DNA of 64,000 nucleotides from Tupaia tana (lineage: Eukaryota; Chordata; Mammalia; Scandentia; Tupaiidae): assembly GCA_026018925.1 (NCBI GenBank), contig JAKSZU010000007.1, positions 94,463,501-94,527,500 on the forward strand, in the 5' to 3' direction. Both the position numbers and the translations under genes were made by a program. Each line of letters begins with the position of its first letter. The stretch's first letter is position 1. The notes beneath the pieces were generated by a model, which did no database searches, was not told the DNA's origin, and saw only the letters and a list, made by a program, of their open reading frames with translations. Positions 22,701-33,196 of this stretch are shown in pieces.

Positions 22701-24074
22701 TCCACATCCACTCACTGCCAGAATACAGTCGGAGGGCCCCTATCCCCATCCACTCTCACTGCCAGAATACAGTCAGAGGGCCACTGTCCCCATCCACTCT
22801 CACTGCCAGAATACAGTCAGAGGGCCACTGTCCCCATCCTCTCACTGCCAGAATACAGTCAGAGGGCCCCTGTCCCCATCCTCACACTGCCAGAATACAG
22901 TCAGAGAGACCCTGTTCCCATCCACTCTCACTGCCAAAATACAGTCAGAGGGCCACTGTCCCCATCCTCTCACTGCCAGAATACAGTCAGAGGGCCCCTG
23001 TCCCCATCCTCACACTGCCAGAATACAGTCAGAGGGCCACTGTCCCCATCCGCTCTCACTGCCAGAATACAGTCAGAGGGCCCCTGTCACCATCCGCTCT
23101 CACTGCCAGAATACCATCAGAGGGCCACTGTCCCCATCTACTCTTACTTCCTGAATACAGTCAGAGGGCCACTGTCCCCATCCACTCTCACTGCCAGAAT
23201 ACAGTCAGAGGGCCCCTGTCCCCATCCTCTCACTGCCAGAATACAGTCAGAGGGCCACTGTCCCCATCCTCTCACTGCCAGAATACAGTCAGAGGGCCAC
23301 TGTCCCGTCCTCTCACTGCCAGAATACAGTCAGACGGCCCCTGTCCCCATCCACTCTAACTGCCAGAATACAGTCAGAGGGCCCCTGTCCCCATCCACTC
23401 TCACTGCCAGAATACAGTCAGAGGGCCCCTGTCCTCATCCTCACCCTGCCAGAATACAATCAGAGAGCCCCTGTCCCCATCCACTCTCACTGCCAGAATA
23501 CAGTCACAGTGACCCAGTCCCCAACCTCTCACTGACAGAATAGAGCCAGAGGGCCACTGTCCCCATCCTCTCACTGCCAGAATACAGTCAGAGGGCCCCT
23601 GTCACCATCCACTCTCACTGCCAGAATCCAGTCAGAGGGCCACTGTCCCCATCCACTGTCACTGCCAAAATACAGTCAGAGGGCCCTTGTCCTCATCCTC
23701 TCACTGCCAGAATACAGTCAGAGGGCCACTGTCCCCATTTGCTCTCACTGCCAGAATACAGTCAGAGGGCCACTGTCCCCATCCTCTCACTGCCAGAATA
23801 CAGTCAGAGGGCCCCTGTCCCCATCCTCACACTGCCAGAATACAGTCTGAGGGCCACTGTCCCCATCCGCTCTCACTGCCAGAATACAGTCAGAGGGCCC
23901 CTGTCCCCATCCACTGTCACTGCCAGAATACAGTCAGAGGGCCACTGTCCCCATCTGCTCTCACTGCCAGAATACAGTCAGAGGGCCTGTCCCCATCCAC
24001 TCTCACTGCCAGAATACAGTCAGAGGGCCCCTGTCCCCATCCTCTCACTGCCTGAATACAGTCAGAGGGCCACT

Positions 24075-24850
24075 TTTCTTGCTGGTTGATCAATCTGGAC
24101 TTCACTAGACCCCTTCACTTCCTGCTTCACCCGTGTCTCCCTGGCCCCGGTTCACCACAAATCCCGAGGACGTCTCCTAGCGCACAAGCTGGGTCGGTCA
24201 TCCTCTGCTCGATGCCCCAGAGGCAGCGTCCTCGGAAGGTCTTGTAGCGTGGTCACGGCCCACCCGTCAGCTGCGCACGCTCCCTCCCAGGCCCCGGCAC
24301 CAGGCCTTTGCCTATCTGCTCGGCACACACTTGCCTCAGGGCTTTGCATGTGCTCTCACCCCATGTGCACTCTGTGTTCTTCGATAAGCATTTTATTGCA
24401 GCGTGGTTTGGGAGTTGCTGAAACACTGCGAAGATAGCGGGGAGGCCCTGTGGGCGGCAGGCAGCTCCCCTGCACGCGGCCTAGTCGGTCGGGTGGCGGG
24501 CAGTCAGGGCTCACCGCTGGGGGCTTGTCGTGGACGTACGCCCATGCTGAGCTCTGGCTTCTGCACTTTTACCCGACATTCTCCTCTTCCAGGATGTGAG
24601 CAGGACACCAGGTCACACCCCGTGGTCCTGCTTCCCGAGGTTCCTCTCGGCTCCGGCAGCACTGTCCCCTGAGAACGCCGGGCTCGTTCCTCACAGTCAC
24701 TGCATTCAGGGGGCTCCTCTCGACGCGGCTACCCTGACCTGCTGACCTAGGGCCCCTCTCCCTCTTCCCTGCTCCATTCTTCCTGGTACGTAGCCCCAGC
24801 TGACATACTTTTTTGTCCTTGTTTTCTTCATTTATAACACCGTCATCACA
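24075..24850. other. Unique sequence right of the array, no gene recognised
   Basis: Array similarity stops at GAGGGCCACTTTTC. The following single-copy DNA, including 24160-24660 with scattered CpGs, contains no recognisable exon. Confidence 0.5.
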
Positions 24851-25190
24851 GGGACCAGCAGATGGTGTAATGGTTACGTCACCAGATTCCACGTAGCAGG
24901 CCGCAGTTTGAGTCCTGAACCTGGCAGCTTGAAACTCGGGCCGGAAAATCAAAGAAAAAGAAAACATTTTTTAAAAAAGAAACACAAACAAACAAATAAA
25001 ACTCATGCTGGGGGCATGTACGTGCAAGCCCAAGATCCTGACAGGAGAATGGAGGAGAAAGAGATTGCAAATTGGCCATCCCCGGGGGCTGATTTCTCAC
25101 TTTCTGTCTCTGTCTCTGTCTCTCCAGCAAGCACACACCCCTGTGGCAAAAAGAAAAACAAAACACCTCTCTTTTTTTAAAAAAAAAAAT
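24851..25190 (+). mobile_element. Long-subfamily SINE with internal A-rich insertion and TSD
   Basis: Head GGGACCAGCAGATGGTGTAA, tRNA-like part to about 24944, an extra A-rich stretch (about 24945-25000), then the normal body and tail. CACCGTCATCACA (24838-24850) and CACCATCATCACA (25191-25203) form a 13-bp duplication with one mismatch. Confidence 0.85.
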
Positions 25191-25208
25191 CACCATCATC
25201 ACATTGTT

Positions 25209-25470
25209 CTTTTTTTTTTTCTTTTTAAAGAGAGATTTTTCTTCTGTCTCTCTGGGTGCGTGCACTCACTGGAGAGACAGAAAGTGAGAAGTCGTACCCC
25301 CCCCAGGGGTGATGGCCACACTGCAGTCCCTCCTCCTCCATTCTCCTCTCGGGATCTGGGCACGCACGCACACATACCTAGTGGGAATTGCAAGCCTCTG
25401 AGTTGGGATTTGCACTGCGGTTGGCCATGTGGGAGTCCAGCAATGTAACTATTTCACCATCTGCTGGTCC
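25209..25470 (-). mobile_element. Long-subfamily SINE (reverse), adjacent to the previous one
   Basis: T-tail, TTTTTCTTCTG..., CAGGGGTGATGGCC block and head end CACCATCTGCTGGTCCC. It forms a tail-to-tail inverted pair with the SINE at 24851, with only about 18 bp between them. Confidence 0.85.
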
Positions 25471-25714
25471 CATGTTGTTTACTTTGACTCGATTTTGAGG
25501 TCTGTCCACCCCTCCTGACAGAGATGCCAGCTCACAAGGGCAGGGGTCTGTTTCGATCTGGAGTCGTGCTGGCCGTAGTGAGAGCTCACTCAATGTTTGC
25601 GGAACCAGAGCGTCAGGGCCTGCTGCTCCTTCCCCCTTCCTCCCCAGAGCCCGCCCATCCCCAAGCCACCAGTAAGCAGGAACCCCTCAGCGCACCCCTC
25701 CTGCCAGGGCCCGG

Positions 25715-25880
25715 CCTGAGAATATTTTCACTTACTCCCACAACAATCCGGGGAATTCATAGAGTCACCCTGACCTCACTGATGAAATAGGCTCAGCAAG
25801 GCGGGAACCTTCCCCAGGGTCATCTAAAGCTGGGATTTGAACTCTGACCAGTCTGGCTCCAGATCCCACATGCTTTAACC
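25715..25880 (-). mobile_element. MIR element (reverse)
   Basis: Typical reverse MIR order: TTACTCCCACAACAATCC, CTGATGAAATAGGCTCAGCA, CCCAGGGTCATCTAAAGCTGG, ATTTGAACTCTGACCAGTCTGGCTCCAGA. It is an ancient tRNA-SINE relic shared by mammals. Confidence 0.7.
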
Positions 25881-26251
25881 CTGAGGTTGTTCTACAAGTC
25901 CCAAGATGGGATCAGGGCGTCTAAGAAAGGCAGGGCCTCTGGGGGTCACCCCCTCCTTCTGGGCCTTTACCTGGGGACAGGAAGCTTTCAGGCTCCGTGG
26001 GGTTGGGGGCTGAAAGGGCTCTGAGAAAAAGCTCACTCTGCGGGGCCCCAACACTCCCAGTGATGTTGGCCAGAGGGTTGCCCGGTCACGGGGACTGCTA
26101 TCTGCATGGCTGCTCGGCCTGCCTCCCCACTGCCCGGGAAGACCCCGAGTCGGAGTGCCCCGGCCACTCTGAGGGTCAGCCCCCGCGGGGCCTGTACCAG
26201 GGACCTCTGTGGCTAGCACTTTCAGCCTGGCTGTAAAGGATGGGTCTCCAG

Positions 26252-26425
26252 CCAGCCAGGTGGTGTAGTTCGGGTGGCTGGATCTCACGGGGCCCACTGA
26301 GCGCTTCAAGTCCCAGACCTGGTGACTTGAAGAACATGCCAGGCGTGCGTGCCCACGATTTCCAAGAGGAGAATGAAGGAGAAGGGACTGCGGCATGGCC
26401 GTTCCCTCTGGGAGGTGATTTCTCA

Positions 26426-26464
<39 letters not shown>

Positions 26465-26500
26465 CAGCAAGCACACACACCTTGTAGCAAACCAGAAAAA
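26252..26500 (+). mobile_element. Long-subfamily SINE, diverged
   Basis: Head relic CCAGCCAGGTGGTGTAGTTC, body with CCAAGAGGAGAATGAAGGAG and an expanded (TC)n tract at 26427-26458, then CCAGCAAGCACACACACC. Confidence 0.8.
26427..26458. repeat. (CT)n microsatellite
   Basis: About 16 CT repeats expanded from the TCTGTCTCTC part of the SINE body. Confidence 0.95.
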
Positions 26501-27194
26501 GTAATGCATCCTGTCCAGCTCTGCGCCGTGCCAAGAAGCTCTCTGCATGAGACCCGAATTCCTACCTTCTCGCATCACCCAAGCCTCCTCCTCCGGGCTT
26601 CTGTGGGTGCCTTCCCTCCTCGCCCACCAGGGGCTGTGGTGTGAGGACGCTAAGTCTAAGGTGGCCACGTCCCTGCGAGGCCGGCGGGTACTAGAGCTGC
26701 TGGTGTGGCGGCTCTCCAGGGTCGTTGGGACTAGTGAGGTCTGCCTCATGCCGGGCAGCGGTACCAGGGTCCACAGCGGGCTCCTCCCGTCACCCGCCTT
26801 GTAGCCCATGCCCGGCCACACCCTGGCCCTCCCTAAGTGATGTTCTTTAAGTAACAGGGTGCACACCTGTGGACAAGGCAACTCTCCCTCTAAGGACCAG
26901 ACGGCCACCATAATGACACGCCTCCGAGTGCCACGACAGTGGCAATCACCAGGAATATCATCAGAAATGTCTATAAAGGGAGAAAAAGAAGGCAGGTTTT
27001 GGAATTCTGGGACCTGCCTGCCCTTTCTAGGAAAAGCATTGAGTATTCCTCCCCTCTCTGACCCATTCCGTCCCCTGCCCCCATTTGCTGAATCTGAATC
27101 TGAGACTCCCAGCTCAAGACAAGCAAGAGGTTGATTTGCATGCTGGGCCACCTCTCCATCCCTGGGCTGCTGATTAAAGCCCAAGCCATGCACT
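26500..27194. other. Intergenic, nothing recognised
   Basis: Single-copy DNA. Open frames on both strands are uncorroborated and resemble no family known to me. Confidence 0.4.
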
Positions 27195-27320
27195 CACTTC
27201 CGGTTTCCTAGGTCGGCTCTGCAGCACTGAATGGTGAAGGTCCTAGGACTCGAACCTGGGCCCTCCCCATGCAGGTCCAGTTACTGCCGTGACACTGTCA
27301 GACCCGATCTTAATTTGGGG
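27195..27320 (-). mobile_element. Possible second tRNA-derived SINE family (reverse)
   Basis: Contains GGACTCGAACCTGGGCCC, a reverse B-box-like element, then GTTACTGCCGTGACACTGTCAG. It is unlike the dominant SINE but similar in layout to 28085-28295. Only two copies are seen, so the family call is tentative. Confidence 0.35.
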
Positions 27321-27439
27321 GGAATAAATTAAAAGTCGCTGATCCCTCTGCAGGCCTGGGAGGGACTAGGGACCCCTGAGCACCAGGCCTCTAACCACAC
27401 GGAACCCCGGCCAGTGCCACATTGTTACCATCCTATGTT

Positions 27440-27681
27440 TTAGAGAGATTTTTGCTGTACGATGTGTATGCTCACTGGAGAGACAGAGACACAGCAAGTG
27501 AGAAATCACCCCCTAGAGGACGGCCACGCCACAGTCCCTTCTCCTCCGTTCTCCTCTCGGGATCGTGGACATGCATGTACATGTGCCCAGCATGAGTCTG
27601 AAGCCGCCAGGTCCAGGACTTGAACCATGGTTGACTACATGGAAGTCCAGTGACTTAACTATCACATCATCTGCTGGTGCC
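27440..27681 (-). mobile_element. Long-subfamily SINE (reverse)
   Basis: TTTTAGAGAGATTTTTGCTG tail, CCCCTAGAGGACGGCCACGCC block, head end CATCATCTGCTGGTGCC. Confidence 0.82.
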
Positions 27682-28084
27682 TATTACTCCCCTCCAGGAA
27701 CCTGTTTCTTCAGCTCCAGAATGGCAGTTCCTTTATTCACTCAGCAGACTGCTGACCAGCGTCCTGTACCGGGAGGGCATTAGGGGCTCGTTACCGTGAC
27801 CGTGTTCTGCACCGGAGGCCTGACGGGCGAGGCGGAGGGGAGCAGGGCCCCGCTGGATGGAGAACCTGGGGAAGTGGGCTGCCAGGGCAGGGGAGCTGCC
27901 CACATCCCCGCTCTCCAGCGTGTGGGGTGGGAACCTCTGGGCGGGCTCCCGTTATGGCTGGGCTGACCCGAGTCAGTGGAGAAGAGAAGACAGCCCAGGG
28001 AGCCCGGCGCAGGTGCCAGGAGGGCAGAGGAAAACGTGGGGTCAGGGGAGGAGCCAGCCTGTCTGGGGCACTTCACCCTGAAGT

Positions 28085-28295
28085 TATTGTCTGGGTGTAA
28101 GAGAGAGAGCTCAGGAGTGGGAGAGGGAGGGAGAGGGAGGGAGAGAGCGAGGGAGAGAGGAGAGCAGAGAGGGAGAGACCCAGGGCAGTCTTTACACAGA
28201 GATCCACACCCAGCCCCAGCCAGCCTGGATTCTAGGACACAAACCTGGGACCGTCCCATGTTAGCACTCTGCCACTGTCACACTCTATCTGAATT
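28085..28295 (-). mobile_element. Possible second tRNA-derived SINE family with purine-rich tract
   Basis: A (GAGGGA)n-like tract at about 28105-28175 is followed by TTCTAGGACACAAACCTGGG, GTTAGCACTCTGCCACTGTC and CACACTC. In reverse this reads as a tRNA-like head followed by a pyrimidine-rich body. It resembles 27195-27320. Confidence 0.4.
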
Positions 28296-28317
28296 TTTTT
28301 AAAAATCAAGTGAAAAA

Positions 28318-28582
28318 GGGAACCAGCAGTTAGCGTAATGGCTATGTCGCTGGACTCCCACGTAGTCGACCGCGGTTCGCGTCTCGGACCCGGTGGCTTA
28401 CAACTCACGCCGGGTGCGTGTGCGTGCGTGCCCAAGATCCCGAGAGGAGAATGGAGGAGAAGGGATTGCGGCGTGACCATCCCCCCTGGGGGGTGATTTC
28501 TCGCTTTCTGTCTCTCTGTCTCTCTCTGTCTGTCTGGCGAGCGCACGCGCCCTATAGCGAAAAACCTCTCCAAGAAAAAAAA
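28318..28582 (+). mobile_element. Young long-subfamily SINE, complete, with TSD
   Basis: Almost identical to the copy at 3898, including CCGCGGTTCGCGTCTCGGAC. The exact 15-bp duplication AAAAATCAAGTGAAA lies at 28301-28315 and 28583-28597. Confidence 0.92.
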
Positions 28583-28697
28583 AAAATCAAGTGAAATAAT
28601 ACATAAATCAAATGATTTTAAAGACTTTTTTTGACAAATGACTGAAATGTTTCTTTCAATGGAGGTCCATCTCCCATGGTAGGAGTGGCCACATTAT

Positions 28698-28712
28698 GCC
28701 GCCACCTGGTGG
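28698..28712 (-). promoter_or_regulatory. Candidate CTCF site, reverse orientation
   Basis: The reverse strand reads CCACCAGGTGGCGGC, matching all 14 core positions as I remember them. It lies in the short unique gap between two SINEs, not inside either. It points left, towards the array and the forward site at 2740. Confidence 0.5.
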
Positions 28713-28742
28713 CAGCCTACTAAAGTCACAGATTTATTTTAT

Positions 28743-29026
28743 TTTTATTTATTTATTTTAATTAATTAATTATTTTTGGAAAGGTTTTCGCTATAGGGCG
28801 CATGTGCTCGCCAGAAAGACAGAGAGAGACAGAGAGACAGAAAGCGAGAAATCACCCCCCAGGGGGGATGGCCACGCCGCAATCCCTTCTCCATTCTCCT
28901 CTCAGGATCTTGGGCACACATGCACACGCGCCCAGCGTGAGTTTAAGTCACTGGGTCTGGGACTCAAACCACGGTCTACTACATGGGAGTCCAGCGACAT
29001 AGCCATTACGCTAACTGCTGGTCCCG
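28743..29026 (-). mobile_element. Young long-subfamily SINE (reverse) with TSD
   Basis: AT-rich tail, GGTTTTCGCTATAGGGCGCA, body and head end GCTAACTGCTGGTCCC. CAGATTTATTTTAT (28729-28742) and CAGATTGATTTTAT (29027-29040) are the target duplication, with one difference. Confidence 0.9.
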
Positions 29027-29040
29027 CAGATTGATTTTAT

Positions 29041-30574
29041 TTTTGAGATGAACAAAACTCCACAAGCTCAATTTTTGTATGAAACCCAGCATGCCAAAGG
29101 CGCGACTACCCCTTCCCCTTCTCCTAGGCCTGTAATAAAACCCAGCTTCCACACTCGAAGCTCTCCTGTTGTCGGCTTTTTGCCTGAGCCCCGTGTGTGT
29201 ACCTCAGTTTCCAGCAGGCAAGCCAACGGGCTCTCTTCCCAATCTCCTGCCCTCAGCCCTGGAGAGCCCCAAACCTGTTCTCCCCCGCTCTAGAGCAGGG
29301 CCAACACCCCCAGCCTCAGCCCAGCTCCAGGGGCCACGGTTAAGCGCACAAACACTGCACTGAGTCTGAAGCCAGCTGATCGCTCGCTGGCCAGCAGGTC
29401 TCTGGATCCCTCCAAGGCCTCCCTGAGGCTCAGTTTCCATCCAAAACCTGAAGTGGAGTCTGGATTCACATCGAGGTTTCCTGTCCCTTCGCAAGAGCCG
29501 GAGTGGGTGGGGACCAGGAATGCTGGGAGGCGTGGGGGCCGGGCAGTCCGATGTCCTCCACCGCCCCGCCCCCCAGCGTCCCTCACCGGGCAGGGTTGAG
29601 GCCACGCCCTGCCTGGAGCTCCCGCAGCCTCCTGCCCAGGCTCCTGTCCCCACTCTGATTCCAGTCCCTCCTGTGCTCAGCCTTCCCTGCAGGGCAGCCT
29701 GCCGAGGGTCTCAGCAACCTCTTAGCGCTGAGTCGACCTCACAGGAGTCCACCCATCCCAACCCCACCCCAGGGCCTGGCACTGTCAAGCCCTGCCCACG
29801 GCACCCTCTGCCATCGGGGTCTCCCCTGGTAGGGTTTGGGCTGGGCTTCCCCAGCCTCAGAGACCAGATCGTCCGGAAGCTTAAGAAAGCAGCCTTCCAG
29901 CCCCGCCGTGCCCTCGGCATCCTGGGCGGCCATAGTCACTTAGTGGCCCTTGGGCCCTGCCCCGCTTGTGGGCACCCTGCCTGGAGGAGGAGGCAGCACT
30001 TCCCCGGGGAGGGAGGCAGGTCCCAGGGACTCTGTCAGCACCCCCACGCTCACCGCTCACCGTGGGCAGCAGCACTAAGTGCTGTATTAATTATTACCGA
30101 CTCCCCCTGGGAAGCAAATTCAAAGTGAGGTCACCATGGTAACCCAGACATTGCAGTGTGGCCACATTTTTTAAAGTACTCAACATGTTCCAGGCAAATT
30201 ACCTCTCGGTGGAAGAGGAAGGATGGCGCCTCGACTCCACGCCTCAGTAGTCTCGGGAAACAGTCCGGGAGCCTCTCCCGGAGGAGGGGGCGAGGCGGGC
30301 ACGAGGTGGGGCAGGAGAGCAGAGCTGGACGCGGCCCCGGGGTCCAGAGCGACCTTCAGGCGGGCGCACAGGCCGGCCTGAGAGCCAGAGGCCCCGGCTT
30401 GACTACCGCTCCGGTGCTAGCGTGCTGGGCAGCCCCAGGCTGGTCCCTGGCCCTCTCTGGACCTCCAGTGAAGCCTCGCCCAGCAATAGATAGGCCACAG
30501 CGGTTGCTAACCCATCTGTGTGGGGCGAAAGGTGGGGAAGGGGCAGGACGTGGTGGGTTTTGCTAATCAGATCT
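29041..30574. other. GC-rich intergenic stretch, no gene recognised
   Basis: SINE-free for about 1.5 kb. Open frames occur on both strands (for example 29520-30128) but match nothing known, and each has an opposing frame of similar length. Confidence 0.45.
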
Positions 30575-30760
30575 CCAAGACAGAAACCTGGATTCAAATC
30601 CCTTCTGCCACCCAGAAGCCGTGTGACCTTGGGCCAGGGACCTCAGGCCTTTGAGGCTTGGCTTCTTTACCTTTAAGAGGGGGGCTAATAACAGTCCCTC
30701 TCCTTGGGGTGGTTGAGACGTTCAAATAAGAGAATCTGCACATGGGTGTCCCTGTCACCG
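30575..30760 (+). mobile_element. MIR element
   Basis: CTGGATTCAAATCCCTTCTG, GCCGTGTGACCTTGGGCCAG, TTTACCTTTAAGAGGGGGCT and GGTTGAGACGTTCAAATAAG follow the MIR core order. Confidence 0.8.
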
Positions 30761-30832
30761 GTCAGGCTGCCGGTGGCCGCATGTCACGTGCGGGACTGAG
30801 CTGAGCTCGCACAGGGCCTGTCACTGAGTGCA

Positions 30833-30846
30833 CCCCCCCCCCCCCC
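30833..30846. repeat. Poly(C) tract, 14 bp
   Basis: Fourteen consecutive C residues. Length may be unreliable in any assembly. Confidence 0.95.
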
Positions 30847-31549
30847 AGGGCAGTGTGTCCCTGTGATCACTTCCTTACAGCCCAGGGCACAGAGTGAGCA
30901 CCTGCGTGCACAGACAGCACGGCTGGGCCTGGGTCGCAGCCCCGTCGCCTCCTCAGAGCTCCCACCACTGAGGACAGTGAGAAGCGGCCAGCACATCAGT
31001 GCACGGCTGGTCGCTGTGGGCACCATGGGCCTGTCCCGGCTTCGGTCTCAGCCTCCGACCACCCCAGCCGACTCCTGGAGTTTGGGAACCTGGACCTGGT
31101 GGGCTAGAACCCACGGGGAATTCAGGAGACCCCTGAGCAGGGCCCCCTCACAAGCCACTGCCTAAATGTGGTCAGGCCGGCCTCGCCCCATCCTCTCCCT
31201 GTCCGGGACCCTGGCTGCCCTCACACTGTGGGACCTCTGACCTCGGCCCACCCTGGCTGCACCCGCCTGCCCTCTCCTGCTGGGTCGGCATCTCACCCCA
31301 CCCAGCCGCCAGCCAGCCCCAGGCAGGACGGGCCCTCCGGGCACAGAATGAGGTCAGGCTGAGGGCGATGGACGGAGTCGATAACCAGCCGACTGGCTGT
31401 CCCAGGCCCACGCAGGGCCAGTCAGCCTGGCCGGGAAGGGACAGCAGCCGGAGGGGTGGGGACCACCCTCACAGCCATTTCAGGCTCTTCGGGGGCAGCT
31501 CAGAACCGAAAAATTTGGAATGTGGACAGCCCAGTTGTGTTTGTTTATT
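30847..31549. other. Intergenic, nothing recognised
   Basis: GC-rich single-copy sequence with no repeat or exon I can support. Confidence 0.4.
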
Positions 31550-31695
31550 TGTTAAGAATTATTACTTTAATTTATTATTTTTAATCTGAACAGAGAGAGA
31601 GAAAGTGAGGAAGTAAGCTACCAGGTCCAGGACTCAAACCATGGTCAGCCATGTGGGAGTCCAGCACCTTTACCACCCCACCCCCTGCCAGTCCC
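31550..31695 (-). mobile_element. Short-subfamily SINE (reverse)
   Basis: AT-rich tail, GAGAGAGAAAGTGAGGAAGT, CCAGGTCCAGGACTCAAACC and the head end CCCCCTGCCAGTCCC. Confidence 0.8.
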
Positions 31696-31699
31696 AACA

Positions 31700-31800
31700 T
31701 CCCAGTTTTAACCGTTCCACTTGCTGGAGTTGTGACTGACCAAATCGCTGCCCTTCCCTGAGCCTCAGCTTCTCCATCTGTAAAATGGAGTGGCTGATCC
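31700..31800 (+). mobile_element. MIR fragment
   Basis: CCCTGAGCCTCAGCTTCTCC followed by ATCTGTAAAATGGAG is the standard MIR 3' half. Confidence 0.7.
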
Positions 31801-32284
31801 CCACTGCCCTCCTCCCGGATGGAGCAGGAGCAGACGTAACCTCTGGTAGAGCCGAATGCTCCGGTGCTTCCGGCTGCTGAGGGTCTCGGCTGCTCTCCGG
31901 GTTGGGTTCCCCCAGAAGCAGACCCTGAGACAAAGATGAGGGGCAGGGGTCCCAAGAAGCAACGCAGGGAAGTGAGGCAGGGAGGGAAGAAACCAATCTG
32001 GGTGCAGTCGTGAGCAGCTGCTGGTTGCCGCTGGGGACTGCTGAGGCTCTGCGCTGCTGGAGACCCCGGGAAAAGGCGAGAAGGCTGGGGTGGTCACCCA
32101 CCGACTCCCAGCCACCTCTGGTGAGGACTGCCCCCCAGGACATCACTCTCCCAGCCCTTCTCCCTTGCTCTGTGAGGTGGGCAGTTCTGCCCTGGGACCT
32201 GAGAGTCACAGTACATAGAGCAGGAGGCTGTGGTGTGTGCAGGAACGGCAGGGGACACGTCAGGGCCCCACACCTATGGTCTCA

Positions 32285-32400
32285 CCCCATACTATGAGTA
32301 GCCCCATTTTGCAAATGAGGAACCTGAGGCTCAGAGAGGTGTCGTTTACTTGCCCAAGGCCACACAGCTCAGGGGGCAGGACAGGATTAGAAAGGGCCAC
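32285..32400 (-). mobile_element. MIR fragment (reverse)
   Basis: CATTTTGCAAATGAGGAACC, TGAGGCTCAGAGAGG and TTGCCCAAGGCCACACAGCT are typical reverse MIR core sequence. Confidence 0.8.
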
Positions 32401-32490
32401 AGGAGCTTTGGTCTTTTCGCTGCTTCCGTAGACAAGACCTAGCCTCACGTGGGCTGGCACCAGGAGCGTGTCAATGAAAAGCCATGACTA

Positions 32491-32728
32491 GGGGCCAGCG
32501 GGTGGCATGATGGTTTAAGGCTTTGGACTCCCACTGACTGACTGCAGCTTGAGTCCTGAACCTGGTGGCTTGAAACTCGTACTGGGAATGTGTGCACATG
32601 TGCCTAAAATCCTGAGAATGGAGAAGAAGGGATTGTGGCATGGCTGATGGGTGATTTCTCACTTCCCTCTCTTTGTCTCTCTCTCTAGCAGTGCATGCAC
32701 CCTATGGCAAAAACTAAAAAATATAAAA
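32491..32728 (+). mobile_element. Long-subfamily SINE, old
   Basis: Head GGGGCCAGCGGGTGGCATGA, TTGAGTCCTGAACC B-box relic, body and CCTATGGCAAAAACT tail. Confidence 0.83.
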
Positions 32729-32741
32729 TTACATTTCTTAA

Positions 32742-33012
32742 ATTTTTATTTATTTATTTATTTTATTTATTTTTGCTATAGGGCATGCACGCTTGCCAGA
32801 AAGACAGAGAGACAGAGACAGAATGAGAGGAATCACCCCCCCAGGGGGGATGGCCATGCCACAATCCCTTCTCCTTCATTCTCCTCTTGGGATCCTGGGC
32901 ATGCACGCACACGCGCCCGATGTAAGTTCAAGCCACCAGGTCCAGGACTTGAACCACGGTTGACTGCATGGGAGTCCAGCAACATAGCCATTAATGCCAA
33001 CTGCTGGTCCCC
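32742..33012 (-). mobile_element. Long-subfamily SINE (reverse)
   Basis: A (TTTA)n tail, TTTTTGCTATAGGGCATGCA, body and head end CCAACTGCTGGTCCCC. With the previous copy it forms a tail-to-tail inverted pair. Confidence 0.87.
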
Positions 33013-33196
33013 AAATTTAAAAATTTTAAAAAACCCTGACTGAAGTATCCGCCAATTGCCATGGTGTAAATACTCCCACTGCAGCCGATTTCAAACTACC
33101 AAAGTGATGCCACTGAACACAGAGTTGGGAACAGATGCTAACAACTGGCTCTGGGGACCCAGGCTGAGCTGGCTCTAGCACAGTTCTGGTTGAAAC

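Larger units (their letters stand above)
10264..24074. repeat. 13.8-kb minisatellite array, 42/44-bp unit, about 325 copies
   Basis: The unit opens ACTGCCAGAATACAGTCAGA, continues GGGCCMCTGTCCCCATCC (M is A or C) and ends in a variable tail. TCTC or TCAC gives 42 bp; ACTCTC, GCTCTC or ACTGTC gives 44 bp. Common variants are GGGCCC/GGGCCA, AGAGGG/AGAGAG and CCAG/CCTG. Copies run head to tail with no foreign insertion that I see. Order is mosaic: marked variants recur at about 2.1-2.4 kb and about 4.2 kb. The first and last units grade into unique DNA. Because 42 is 14 codons, open frames appear on both strands, but I see no evidence of coding. Confidence 0.97.

Noticed and set aside
10264..24074. 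CRISPR array
   Set aside because: Repeats are contiguous with no unique spacers, the unit is 42/44 bp and the host is a mammal.
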